From Branchinecta lynchi (lineage: Eukaryota > Arthropoda > Branchiopoda > Anostraca > Branchinectidae): a stretch of 64,000 nucleotides of DNA. Position 1 is the first letter of the stretch. Every line of letters starts with the position of its first letter. Location of the stretch: NCBI GenBank assembly GCA_023053575.1, contig JAKZAP010000010.1:11059225-11123224 (forward strand). Reading direction: 5' to 3'. Under the pieces are notes generated by a model. That model made no database searches. It had not been told where the DNA came from and saw only the letters and a program-made list of their open reading frames with translations. Below are positions 1 through 12,175 of the stretch, piece by piece. Made by a program: the position numbers and the translations under genes.

Positions 1-736
1 TAATTTAGGGGCAGGAGAACATGCTGAACACGACGGTGAAAACATTTTCTCGCCAGACAAGTAGCTCGCCCGGAATCCGGCCAGAACCGGAAAGTTTGTT
101 GAAAGGAAAAGTTTTATCTGGAGTTGATTGGATGTTCGATTTAGGGGTAAGAAGACATGCTGAACACTTATGTGAAAACAATTTTCTACCCGGGCAAGTC
201 GTTCGCCCGGAATCCGGCGAAAACCGGAAAAAGTTAAAGTTTTATTTGTAGTTGATTAGACATCCGATTTAGGGGTAAGAAGAGATGCTGAATCCGTGTA
301 TTAAAATCATTTTTTACCCGGACATATAGTTCTACCGGAATCCGGCTGGATCCGGAAATTTTTTAAGTAAAATTTTTATTTGAACTTTGATCAGATGTTC
401 AATTTTTTGGGAAAAAAGATACGCTAGGAGTTCGTTTTTGAGCTTTCTTTTTTCGCCGGACAATTACTTTCGAAATTCGGCCGAAACGGGAAATTGGCAG
501 AAGTGACAGGAAGCTTTTGTCAAAACAGATATGACTTTTAGGGGTAAACACACATGCTGAATCCATCTCTGAACTTGGTTTTCTCAGATGAATAGCTATT
601 TGGCCTTAACTGTTTCTGAATCGTAATCGTAAAAATGTTCAAGGAGTCTGGCGAAGACTGGATCTGGAGAAGACAAGATCTAATTTCTGGATCAATTATT
701 GAATTTTTGGGATCCCATCGAAACCTTTGGTCTTGT
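1..736 (+). repeat. GGGATCCC-family repeat, copy a (truncated by window start)
   Basis: Array of about 130 bp tandem units, each with 'ggggtaagaagacatgctga', a 'cgcccggaatccggcc' block and a T-rich spacer, followed by a unique tail that ends 'gggatcccatcgaaacc' near 711-730. No coding potential; short ORFs here are incidental. It is in inverted orientation to the copy at 2658-3827. Confidence 0.8.
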
Positions 737-2577
737 TGTTAGAGGGGTTACAACGTACCGTACTAAATTGGGGACTCCGGGTTAGAAATATATGGAGTTA
801 TAAATATTCCTTCGGCCCAAGCTGACTGCGAATCATATTCCAAGAAGGGCCGAAATATAGCTCAAATAAAATTCAGCTGACGTATCCGTTTTGCACCATC
901 ATATATGGAGTTATTGTGAAAGTAGGTTGCATTAGTAAGACAGGTGACTTCCGTTAATATTGCCTGCAGAAAACCCAATCCAAATACGAAATAGTGTTTC
1001 CAAGCTATGATTTTTGCTCCATTTTGCATCTGTCCTTATTTCAGTACCAAACAACTTTAGAAATGAACAAATGTCTCCAATCGACCCTCCTTCTGGAATA
1101 TTTTCTACCCAGTTAAGCCCAAACGTATATCTAGAAGAAATTCCAATACGATCCGGCCAGCGTTGTACAAGATTTGAACGAATTGCGCTTTTTGTCTTGG
1201 AGTCTGCCTGTGTAAACCTCCAGAAACGAACATCCCTATTTTGAAAACGTCACGCTCAGGAGAAGAATGCTCTCCGTGGCCATGTCTGTAAATGCATTCT
1301 CCATGGTGTGTTTAAGTATGGTTTCATTGTTCAGGAGTCCTTTAAGGGAGCTAGAAATTTATTTGTGAGCAAAATCCTTGAGGCAAAAATGATCATGGCG
1401 TCATGGGATCATGAAAATGTATAGTTTGCTTAAAAGTATTTTAAAAGAAGTAGGCTACTTTACGGAATGGCCGGATTTTAGAAGTGACGACTTCTAAGCC
1501 AATCTTGTCGAATCTCTAATTTTCCAGCCAATTTTCATCGTCCTAGCAGATCTGGAAGTAGGCCTACCATAGCTTGCGATCACCCAAATTCTGGACCCCC
1601 TCCAACTTCCCCCACAGTGCCCGAATCCAGTCCGGTAATGTAAATAACGTATCTAGAGATAAGGCACAGATGGCATCAATATACATTTACGCTAAACTGC
1701 ATCATTCCCTTTATACTACTTCGAAACTGCTTCCCCAAAGAAGGTGGAACGAGTAAAAAACGGGATAGTTTTTGTTTTGTGGAAAAGATAAGGTTGAAAA
1801 ACTCCTGAAACTCCTGCCAACCAATAGAAACTAAAATAGGAAAATATTAAAACACAAGAAGTATATCACGAACACAACAAAGATCCGCGAAAACAGCAAT
1901 AACCGCGAATTCTTGTCCAACGATCGTCACCCTTATTAGACTACTGACAATTCCTACCTTTTAAAGACCAGATGTGTTTACGAACTAGTACTGTAGGAAA
2001 AGGGCAGCACCAGTTACAAACAAACTACAGAGAATTACGAAAAGGAAATAGAAGCTCAGGAAAAACTCACTCTTGAAGATTTGTCAAGATACTGTCTTCC
2101 ACTGGAAACTTTCTCTAGCATCCGAAATTTGCTATCCTGCAGGACGTAAACTCCCTGGTGGTTTGTTCTTAGGTTGTCAATTTGTTTCTTAAATACAGCT
2201 GTCCAGAAGTCTTTGCAAAGAAATTTGATAATGTCCAGTTCGTCTTTGAACCGAGGCAGATCCTGCGTGAACCTGGAATGGCAAGAAGTCTTGCTAACGA
2301 AAATGTGGTTCCATGCAATGACAGGTCTCTAGAACTCTAGAATGTATGGAGATGATCACAGTTATGCCAAATCTCTGTTACACAGGCTAATAGAAATTCT
2401 TTTGTTTCGCTAGCACGTAAAATCAAGGGTAGGCGAAACTAGGTATTTAATTCAGCTTGAGACTGAAAGGACCTGTCTTACTTATAATACTAACGCAACC
2501 TACTTCCATAATTGCTTCATATATTTCTAAACCCGGAGACCCCAATTCCGTACGGTACATTCTAACCCCTCTAACAA
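736..2577. mobile_element. 1.84 kb element with about 65 bp terminal inverted repeats
   Basis: The left end TTGTTAGAGGGGTTACAACG, continuing through 'gtaccgtac...gggttagaaatatatgga', is mirrored at 2505-2577 (ending ACCCCTCTAACAA). The interior holds a copy of the TTTAAAGGACACC element (about 930-1351) and a fragment of the TATGGCACTTG family (about 1360-1650). No transposase ORF is visible, so the element is non-autonomous. Confidence 0.65.
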
Positions 2578-2657
2578 AATCACGCTGAGTTTCTCACTTG
2601 TCGTGTTTTGCTACCTTCGATGTCTACCACGCTATTGACGACTGTCCTTTCCACCAG

Positions 2658-3827
2658 AACAAGACCAAAGGTGTCGATGGGATCCCAAAAATCTAATATT
2701 TGATTCAGACAATCGAATCTTGTCTTCCAGTCTTGGACAGGCTAATCATAAGAGAAAATCAAGTTCAGATATACCTCTATAAGCCATATCTATTTTGACG
2801 GTACTGACCGAGACTTCCTGCCGATTTCCGAGCGAACTACTAGTCCAGCAAAAAAAAAATACAGAAACAAAACCAGCGTATCTCCTTATCCCTATAAAGA
2901 ACATCTAATCAACTTTGAATAAAAGTTTGACTTAAAAAAAATCCGTTCACAACCGGATTCCGGAATAGTTATATGTCCGGGTAAAAAACCATTGTCATAA
3001 ACCGACTCAGCCTCTCTTCTTACCCCTTAATCTGTCATCTAATCGAACTTTTGCTTTTAACAAATTTTCCAGTTTTGGCCGGATTCCGGGCGAACTAGTT
3101 GTCCAGGGAGAAAATGATTTTCACCATCGTGTTCGGCATGTTTTTTACCTATAAATCAAACATTTAATCAACTTCAGATTAAACTTTTACTTTTAACCAA
3201 CTTTCCGGTTTTCGCCGGATTCCGGGCGAACTACATGTTCGGGTAGAAAATTGTTTTCACATAAGTGTTCAACATGTCTTCTTGCCCTAAATCGAACATC
3301 TAATCAACTCGAAATAAAACTTCTAATTTTAACAAACTTTCCGGTTTCGGCCGGATTCCGGGCGAACTACTTGTCCGTCGAGAAAATGGTTTTCACCGTC
3401 GTCTTCAGCATGTTTTCCTACCCATAAATCGAACATCTGATCAACTTCAAATAAAACTTTTACTTTTAACAAACTTTCCGGTTTTTGCCGGATTCCGGGC
3501 GAATTACTCGTCCGATGACAAAATAGTTTTCACCATCGTGCTCAGCATGTTTTCTTACCCCATAATCGACTAATAACATTAGCTGTTTCAAAATATTTTG
3601 TTTGCCCCTTAAACTGAACCCCCTCCCCCACCCCTAAATGTAGGGCTACAAAGCCCATCTACGAACTTGACTGGTCCGACGACCCAACGAATCCTCACAC
3701 CAACTTTCATCAAAATATCTCATTCCCTTCGAGAGTTATCGTGCTTACAGACGGACTGACAGACGGACAACTTTTGCGATGTCATAGGTAGCCTATCCCT
3801 CCACTTACGTTTTGGGATCCCAAAAAC
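2658..3827 (-). repeat. GGGATCCC-family repeat, copy b
   Basis: Minus-orientation copy bounded by 'aacaagaccaaaggtgtcga' plus gggatccc at 2658-2687 and 'tttgggatcccaaaa' at 3810-3827. It contains about five 130 bp units and the conserved 'cccttcgagagttatcgtgc' block followed by the (GACG)n-like 'cagacggactgacagacgga' stretch. Confidence 0.8.
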
Positions 3828-6200
3828 CGGTTAGCTAAATTTTTTTCCTGCTTTCGCTATAAGTCAACGGGTCTCGGAAAAGGCTTAAAACGGCCGAAAC
3901 CGTGGGTTATTTGAAAAGCCCAGCCTAGTTTTAAAGTATTCAAATATATTAAAATACTGAAGGTTGAAGAGTAAATAGTGCGAGGGGTCCTTTAAGGATT
4001 GCCGTAGATGTAACACCATATATTCAAACAATGTTTACAACGGATATGTCAGCTATGATTCTTCATCAGCGATTTTTTTTGTTTGTAACAAAAATGCGGT
4101 TCAAAGGGACAAACCATCCACATAATCAGATGAAGAAACGTTTACCTTTCTGTCAATCTGAATCCTGACGAAAATCCAACATATTCCAACTTCGAAATTC
4201 TTTCATCCTGAAATTCGATGTTAAGTTACAAGCTGAAAAAGATGGTCACTACGCCAAGCAAAAATAAATGAAAATAAGTCAAACTGGTTAAGTAAGGGAA
4301 AAAGGATTTCTTCCCCGTAAATCAGGAAAGAGGGCTATTCCCATCGGCCATCATAGCAAACTCCTCTATCGCAAGGGGCTCACATTTTTTTAGATGACGA
4401 CTGTCTGCTGGCAAGGGCTAAGGGGGATGACACCTCAGGACATCCTGGAATGTGGGCACAAGGCCTCAATCTTCTTCCTCCAAAATAACTTGAAATGAAA
4501 TAATTCAAGCCATTGTATTATGGAACATTTTTCCAATCATAAACAATTGGGAACGATCGTAAACAATTGTTCTTTAACGGTTGTAAAGAGTTGTTTACGA
4601 TTGGAAACAGTTGTTAACGATTTATGATTGTTTCCAATCGTAATTTCGCGATCGCGATTGGACTGTTTCCAACCATAAAAAAGAATTTTTTACGATTGTT
4701 TTCAATTGTTTACGATGGAAAAATGTCCCATAATACAATGGCTTGAATTATTCCCATACGGGATAGGCTTACATATCACTGAAATGTTAGAAAATTGCCC
4801 ACGGATGGTAACTTCGGATACCACAAAGCCAAGCATCTTTCATTGGAGAAGGGTAGCATGCAGGTGAAGAATGAACAAAAACAAACTAATAAATAACAAA
4901 AAACATGTAGCCCGAACTTTGCCCCAGAAATATTTGTCGACTTCGGTACAAGATGTTTTAACATGAAGTTCCCAGGTCACCTTTGACAACTCTTGCCAAC
5001 TACGGTTGTGCACTGGTTGTGCATAAAATCAGGCTATTATACCTTATACCCCCTAACCCTCCCACTTCCAAATAAAATGACAGAAAATCCATGCAGCAAA
5101 AGGGAGTGTATAGGCTACAGTAACAACAAAACCAATCAAAAAGACATTATCACACACAGGTGATGCCATAATTGGCTTTGTCCAGGAAGACCAGTCAACA
5201 GGGCGGACTTGATTTGATTGAAATTAACTTTTTACTGATGTTTGTTAATTCTTACAAATATTATATTCAGCAAAATTCATCTCTCATTTAACAGTTCTGT
5301 TGGTCATTACCAATATATTCCCAGTCTAATGTATGGTTCAATTTGTTTCATCTTTAAGTATGATGATACACTTTGAACTGAAAAAGAAAAAGACCATACA
5401 CCCATATTGGGGACATAGTGAGGGACAGCCTTGAAGAAAACTAAAACACTTCTCTCAAACTCTTGGGTCAAAGTTTGTCGTACAAGAAGGGTTTCCAACA
5501 TCAAGCCAAATTTCAAATCGTCAGAAGAGCTTTATATTTATATTTTCAAGTTTGGTCATGGCGTCCACCAGGAGACAATCACATATTTCTGGCTGGATAG
5601 TCTTCACTTTCATCACAAAATTAAGCACATCTTGAATTTTTGTGTGTGGATCCTGGCAGACATTCTAGTCCATGACCACCAGACTCTGACTGTCTGTCTG
5701 CACCATACACAAGGAACTAGAAACATGACAAGAATACAAGAGTCATGTTAAAACCATGGTTTGCATGATGGAAGCACTAATACTTTTTCAACATTTCTAA
5801 TTATGATCTTTATGAATTTCATCAAGAATTGCCTCATTCTCGCCTCTGTCCCACCTGAGCTCATCTATCTTGATGATACCTAACCTGATACAAAACTCCA
5901 AACACAATGTTAACAGCCACAAACACCACTGACAGCACAAAATGGATCTGTCAGCTGGATTTTATTTTAGATATATTTCAACCCTTCTTAGCAAGGGTCC
6001 TCTTTAGGCTTAAGCTGGAACATGAACTTAAAAATAAACTAGGTACTTCAAACATATCAGATATAGCTTTAATACAATTCCTCTAGCACACTGTATCTGT
6101 TTTGCACTGTCAAATATGATTTGCAGTCAGCTTGGCAAAAACGGTATTTAGAAACACCATTCTTAAAGTAGGTTCAAACAAACTAACAAACAATTCGTGG
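3828..6200. other. Gene-free interspersed sequence
   Basis: Apart from the MITE at 4498-4752 I see no supported gene. The longest ORF (about 106 codons near 5431-5751) has no recognisable family and lies in decayed repeat sequence. A diverged 'cccttcttagcaagggtcct' block occurs near 5974. Confidence 0.5.
4498..4752. mobile_element. Palindromic MITE, about 255 bp
   Basis: The ends are inverted copies (aataattcaagccattgta ... reverse complement at 4735-4752), and the whole interior is built of short inverted 'aacaattg/gtttacgat' words around a central cgcgatcgcg. No ORF. Confidence 0.7.
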
Positions 6201-6380
6201 TGAGAAATTCCGAAAAGACATTGGAAAATGGAGCTTAAAAAACCGGATAGTGGAATACTGGAATAATCTCCCCGAAAATGTCGTAAATGCCGAAAATATC
6301 AATCAGTTTAAAGCAGGCGTGGATCGACACCTGGCTGAAATTGAATTTAGTGTACAGTGTCCCGAGAAATTAACAGAGGC
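6200..6380 (+). pseudogene. LINE ORF2 C-terminal fragment
   Basis: The translation FRKDIGKWSLKNRIVEYWNN, then LPENVVNAENINQFKAGVD, is the conserved tail (VxxWNxLPexVVnAxsvxxFKxxLD) found at the extreme C-terminus of CR1/L2/Jockey-type reverse transcriptase ORFs. No RT core remains; it is a 5'-truncated dead copy. Confidence 0.75.
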
Positions 6381-6479
6381 GAAAGCCTTTTTTTACTGCA
6401 GTTATATTATTATTAAAAGAAAACCCAACAGAAACAGCACACGAATGTTTGAAATAGTAATAGTTGCATTTTTTGTTGT

Positions 6480-6800
6480 CATCCAGTTAACTGACCTACA
6501 AGATTTCCCACTATAGGTCGTTATCTGCCTTCGGTTAACCGACCTAAGCTGTTATAAGCTGTTTTTTTGCTCTGTTTGCCGGTCAGTTAACCGACCTGTG
6601 GACTGAGTTGGGAGCTAAGTCCTATCTTAGCATGGTATGAAATTCAAAATTCTCATTAGAGAGATAGGCGCCGGCGACAGGGAGATGTTTTTTTTCCTTA
6701 TAAGCCATTTTTTAGAGCTCAGTCGAACCGACCGGCGAGACGAAAAAATGGTCAATAGTGACAAGTAGGTAGGTTAACCAACCTATGGAGAAAAGGCAAA
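6480..6800. repeat. Repeated GTTAACCGACCT words
   Basis: The word 'ggttaaccgacct' or its near variants occurs four times (about 6485, 6532, 6586, 6770), partly in inverted orientation around a T-rich interior. It looks like a degenerate short transposon; boundaries are unclear. Confidence 0.4.
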
Positions 6801-6896
6801 AATGCAACTAATGTTTTGTTTTTAAGTTTGAGATAAAACAAATATTTTGATTAGCGTATTTGTACAGATAATTTTGAGGATATGTACAGTAGAGGT

Positions 6897-7332
6897 ATAC
6901 TTATGTGAACATCTGCTAACAGTGGATGATCGCTGAAGAAAAACTCAAACCCAAACCATGCATTTTTTACTATGAATACTAGTTTATAACAACCACTCAC
7001 CCCTTTGTCACTTTTTGAATTTGCTTTTATAATTTGAAAAATTTGCCACGAGAAATGCACCTTCAATGGAGAAGATGGCAGTCCGAACCTGCAGATGCCT
7101 TCAAAAGAAGAAGGACCTTTTTAGTAAATTCGAAATCAAAGAAAGTTAATTGAATTTCTACTTCAAGCTTGTGCCAGGATAACCCTGAAATAGTTGGCTG
7201 TTAGCATAGCTGATATTAAGTTTGCTGTTTTTCTTTTCCATTTTACTTTTTAATATGCAAGTATGAAGTAACAAAGCCAAGGTGGTGGAACAGTTAAAAA
7301 AGTGTTCAAATAAGCATAGGCTACCTCTACTG
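6897..7332. mobile_element. Tc1/mariner-type MITE, 436 bp
   Basis: Termini CAGTAGAGGTATACTTATGT and the inverted CTACCTCTACTG, flanked by TA on both sides (6895-6896, 7333-7334). CAGT ends with a TA target duplication are characteristic of Tc1/mariner elements. No transposase. Two relatives lie at 44835-45048 and 47643. Confidence 0.72.
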
Positions 7333-7726
7333 TAATTCAAGATTGTTTACCAATCTTGTACACTTATGGCATTTCAGGCAGGGTTTTACTTTACACTCAC
7401 TGGGAAATGGCAGAAACTTAATAGCAAGGAACACTGACAATTGTACTGTTGTAAGTATAAGCAAATACACACAGCTCAAGACAACAAGCCATTTCAAAGA
7501 TTTGGTTACAAACCAGTTCTTCTTCTGCCGTGGCATCTCCAAGGATCGAATCAATTAGAGCACCATGAAAAATCTCAAAAGTAATGTCTTCGCACATGTT
7601 GACGAATATTTAAACGCAACGCCTAGATCAATTCGGATTTACACCGAGGTGGTGTCATCTACGTCTTATGGTTGGTCCTACCTGCTTGCCCCTAGGTGAC
7701 GTTAACGTAGCTACCCACCGAGCCTG

Positions 7727-8774
7727 TTTTTGGGATCCCAAAACAAAAGTGGAGGGATACCTATGACATCGAAAAGTTGTCCGTCTGTCCGTCCGTCCGT
7801 CTGTAAGCACGATAACTCTCGAAGGGAATGAGATATTTTGATGAAACTTAGTGTGAGGATTCGTTGGGTCGTCGGACCAGTCAAGTTCGTAGATGGGCTT
7901 TGTAGCCCTACATTTAGGGGTGGGGGAGGGGTTTCAAATTAAGGGGCAAACAAAATATTTTGAAACAGCTAATGTGATAGTCGATTATGGGGTAAGAAAA
8001 CATGCTGAACACGATGGTGAAAACCATTTTGTCATCGAACCGGAAAGTTTGTTAAAAGTAAAAGTTTTATTTTAAGTTGATTAGATGTTCGATTTAGGGG
8101 TAGGAAGACATGCTGAAGACGATGGTGAAAACCATTTTCTCGACGGACAAGTAGTTCGCCCGGAATCCGGCCCAAACCGGAAAGTTTGTTAAAATTAAAA
8201 GTTGAAGTTGAAGTTGATTAGACGTTCAATTTAGGGCAAGAAGACTTGGTGAACACTTATGTGAAAACAATTTTCTATCCGGACATTAAGTTCGCCCGGA
8301 ATCCGGCCAAAACCGGAAAATTGGTAGAAGTTAAAGTTTTATTTCTAGTTGATTAGACAACCGATTTAGGGGTAAGAAGAGATGCTGAATCCGTGTGTGA
8401 CAATCATATATTACCCAGACATATAGTTCGACCGGAATCCGGCTGGAGTCGGAAAATTTGTTATAAGTTAAATTTTTCTTTGAAGTTGATTAGATCTGCA
8501 TTAGTGGGGAAAGAAGATACCCTGAGTTCATTTTTGAGCTTTCTTTTTTTCGCCGGACAAATAGTTCTAGAGTTTGGCCGAAATCGGGAAATTGGCGGTA
8601 GTGGCAGGAAGTTTTTCTCAGATGATTAGCTATTTGGCCTTAATCTGTTTCTGAATTTTAATTGTAAAAATGTTCAAGGAGTCTGGCGATGACTGGATCT
8701 GGCTAAGACAAGACCCAGTTGTCTGGATCAGATATTGAAGTTTTGGGATCCCATCGAAACCTTTGGTCTTGTTA
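7727..8774 (+). repeat. GGGATCCC-family repeat, copy c
   Basis: The best-preserved copy. It opens with 'tttttgggatcccaaaac', then 'ggagggatacctatgacatc', a (GTCC/GTCT)n stretch, the 'ataactctcgaagggaatga' block and four or five 130 bp units, and ends 'ttttgggatcccatcgaaac' plus 'ctttggtcttgtta'. No protein-coding capacity is evident. Confidence 0.82.
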
Positions 8775-10465
8775 CTCGAGGGATCCCTGTTCACGAAATA
8801 AATGGGAACACCCAAAAACTAAGTGATATCACTGTGGAATGGTTAATAAATAAATTGAAAGCATTCGCGGGAAATATTAGGGTTCTCAGTGCAAAGTGCG
8901 GAACGAAGAATAAGTTGATTCAAACTATCAAACAATCGACCGATTGTTTCGCTGACCCAGCACAAACTGGAAACTGGGCTTGAGAAATTTGGTTTCCTCT
9001 ACGAAAGTGGAATCTTGGCCCACATAAAGAATAATCCGTCGGATACAGGGGCGTCACTAGCCTTTTACCTTTGGGGGGGGGGGGGGGGGGGACGTCCAGT
9101 TTGTGCCGACGAACAAAAAAAATTGCCGACAAAACAAGCCGTTGTCGCTTCGCGGCAACTTCGTACATTTCCCGCCAGTATAATAGAACCGGTTTGAAAC
9201 TTTAATGTAATTTCGTACATTAAAGTAATTTCGTATATTATATTTGGCTTTTCAATTCATCTTTCGCTAAAAAAAAGAAAAGAAAGCGAAGCTTGCGACG
9301 ACTGCACCCAGAACAAGATAGAGTAAGCGCCGCAGGCGATTTGTGTAATTTGCCTTTTTCTACAAAAGTTTTTGCTATACCTTCTATAAGGGTTCTAGCT
9401 TTAAACGTGATTCTAGCCCCCAAAGAATTTAAATCCTTAAACGCCAACCTCGACGCAAACTAAATAAAACATCGTTCTTCCAAATAGCTAATACTAGAAA
9501 ATGCGCAGCGGGCGAAAATTTATGTAAAACTATACAAATTTTATGTAAAACTACTGTAATCTATCATTTGAGATTGCTTTTTTACTGTAAGTTCGTATAT
9601 TTAAATTAACATATTCGGCTTTTCGTTTCAGCTTTCACTAAAAAGTGAATCTTCCAATGACTTTACCCAGAAAAAGTTGCACTACCGCCGCAGGCGAAAT
9701 TTTTTCAATCTGTAGTTTTTCCGGAGAAATTTGCACCCGACAAATGTTTGCAGAATTTGATTTCTTAAGCATAAAAAGACTCTGATATGCCGACAAGAAT
9801 ACAGACGCCAGACAGAAGCATTCAGAATTCGATTTCTCCCGTGTTTTAGCCGGCAAGGCTGTAAAGATCTTTATTTCTTACGTGTAAACAGAAGCCGATG
9901 TGCTGACGAAACTTAAACTTTCGGGATGCGCCCGATAAACGCGTACAGAACTTGATTTCTTACGTTTTAAAAAAAAAAACCGATATGTCGACAAGAATAC
10001 CGACGGCCGACGAACCATACGGCATTGGATTTCTTCTGTATCTTGCCCAACTAGACTAAACAGAACTTGATTTCTTACGTGTGAAAAAAAACCATTGTTC
10101 CGACGGGACTTGAACTTCAAGGGTGCGGCCGACGAAGTTTGCAGAATTTCACTATTACGTATAAATGGATGTGCCGACGAGTGGGTCGACGACCGACAAA
10201 ACCATACAAAATTTTCTTTCTTCTGTATTCCTTATGTATAAGAACTCGATCTCCCAACGAGAATACCGAGACCCGATAAAAGCATTCAGAATTCGATTTC
10301 TTCTGTGTTTGCCCGACAAATGTTTGTAGTATTTTATTTTTTATGCACACTCGGACTAAGCCAATAAGAATATATATTTTTCGGATTCCAGACTAGTTAA
10401 CCGGACCTCGAGCTTACGACTGACCTAAACTCTAGAAAAAACAGCCAATATGGAATCTTTATATA
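8775..10465. other. Diverged repeat tract; orphan ORF and poly-G run
   Basis: Positions 8735-8983 (+) hold an 82-codon ORF whose middle (VEWLINKLKAFAGNIRV, then GTKNKLIQTIKQ) vaguely recalls a SAP helix-extended-helix; family not recognised. A run of about 20 G lies near 9073. From 9640 to 10340 are diverged tandem segments with 'gaattcgatttcttctgtgt' and 'cgacaagaataccgac' words about 150 bp apart. No gene is supported. Confidence 0.45.
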
Positions 10466-10760
10466 ACAAGAGCAAAGGTTTCGACGGGAGCCTAAAAGTT
10501 TAATATTTGATCCAGATGTGTCTTGAAAAATCTGTGTCTTGAGTCTTGTAGATATCGGGTCTTCGCCTGACTTCTTGAACATTTTTACTATCAAAAATTT
10601 AGAGACACATCAAGGCCAACGACTAATCATCTGAGAAAAACAGTTCAGATATAGATTCAGTATGTGTGTTTACCCCCATACGTCATATTACTTTGAAGAA
10701 ACTGATCGAAACTTCCTGCCTTACTTCTGCCAGATTTCCAGTTTCGGCCGGATTCCGGGC

Positions 10761-11496
10761 AGTCATACACAAATCCTCAATTTTTGGGCATAGTGCCCCA
10801 ACGTCTGGGCATGCCCATACGTTGGGGCACCATGCCCTGGAGCATGGGCATGGTACACATGTGAAATTTGGTTAACACTGGCTACATACCTAAATAGGGT
10901 CTTCTTCCTGTCCTAGCAAAAGATACCTGATTTCACTTTCTATCCAACCTCATTTTCCAATTTTCAAAATGTTAGAGCACTTCCAAGATACAGAGAGTTT
11001 TGTGGAGGCCACTTCTTTCCCAGTGGGTTTACTGTATCCTTTTCCATATAGTTGCCACTAGGTTACTCAATCCTTTTCCATGTTGTCAAAGAGTCATAAG
11101 TCAGAGTAAAAAAAAAATCACTCAAAATAAATACAATAAAAGGCAAACAATCTAAAGGAAATATTTGCTCCAGTGAACAGATTGAAAAGCTTGCCTCATC
11201 CATGCTACCTAGCAGCAATTTTCTGAAAAAGGATAGGAAAACCCACTAGAAGAGAAGTGGCCTCCAAAAAACTCTATGTATCTTGGAAGTGCTCTAACAT
11301 TTTGTAAATTGGAAAATGAGGTTGGATCGAAAGTAAAATCAGGTATCTTTTGATCTGGGACAGGAAGAAGACCCTGTTCGGGTATGTAACCAGCCTCAGT
11401 TAAACCAAATTTCACAGGGGTACCATGCCCATGCTCCAGGGCATGGTACCCAACGTATGGGCACCATGCCCAAAAATTGAGGATTTGTGTACGACT
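10761..11496. mobile_element. Foldback (MULE-like) element, about 285 bp inverted arms, 9 bp TSD
   Basis: Left arm from 10761 (agtcatacacaaatcctcaa) to about 11045; right arm about 11212-11496 is its inverted copy (ggatttgtgtacgact at the end). The arms include 'gggcatggt' palindromic words. Flanks: GATTCCGGG at 10751-10759 and GATTCCAGG at 11497-11505, a 9 bp target duplication with one mismatch. Long arms plus a 9 bp TSD suggest a non-autonomous Mutator-like element. No transposase. Confidence 0.78.
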
Positions 11497-11776
11497 GATT
11501 CCAGGTGAACTATTTGTCCGTCAAAAACTAAGCTCAAAGCGAATTCAGCGTATCTCCTTACCCCTATATCGAACCTCTAATCAACTTCAGATAAAACTTT
11601 TACTTAATCATAACAAATCTTCCGGTTTCAGCCAGATTCCCGGCAAAATACATGCGCGGATAGAAAATAATTGCCATACACGGATTCAGCTTGTTTCCTT
11701 TTCCCTAAATCGAACATTTAATCAACATCAAATAAAACTTTTACTTCAAATAAAACATTTCCTTTCAAAAATGAAA

Positions 11777-12175
11777 AATACCCCCATGTCACCTGCGAGG
11801 TTATACCTTGGTTATATTTCCTTCATTAGACCCGCCCTGGAATACACAGCGCCTGTTTGACATTTTTCCTTATCACAGGAACAAAGAGACAAATTGAAAA
11901 GAATACAGAAGCGGACTCTTCTTATTATTCATGGTGGACCAAAACTTCCATACTCCTACCTTTTAAAACACTTTAACGCAGAAAAGAGCTAAGCGCCAAC
12001 TTCGGTTCAGCCATGGTATCTCACCCTCTCCACTCCCAAATCCTCCCTCCCACCTACCCAAACGTTAGAAATCGACCAGAACGAGTGGTCTAGGTTACCC
12101 AAGCTCTGTCCTGAAGCTAAAAGACACGCTAGATATGCAAAAAGTTTTATTCCCGAGTTCGTGAAACTTTCTCAC
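11777..12175 (+). pseudogene. LINE reverse transcriptase C-terminal fragment (family with SFVPSFV tail)
   Basis: The translation PARLYLGYISFIRPALEYTA, then PV, an in-frame TGA where W is expected, then HFSLSQEQRDKLKRIQKRTL and LPYSYLLKHF; further on, RYAKSFIPEFVKL. This matches the thumb and tail of the LINE at 24766-25925. Several frameshifts; clearly dead. Confidence 0.78.
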
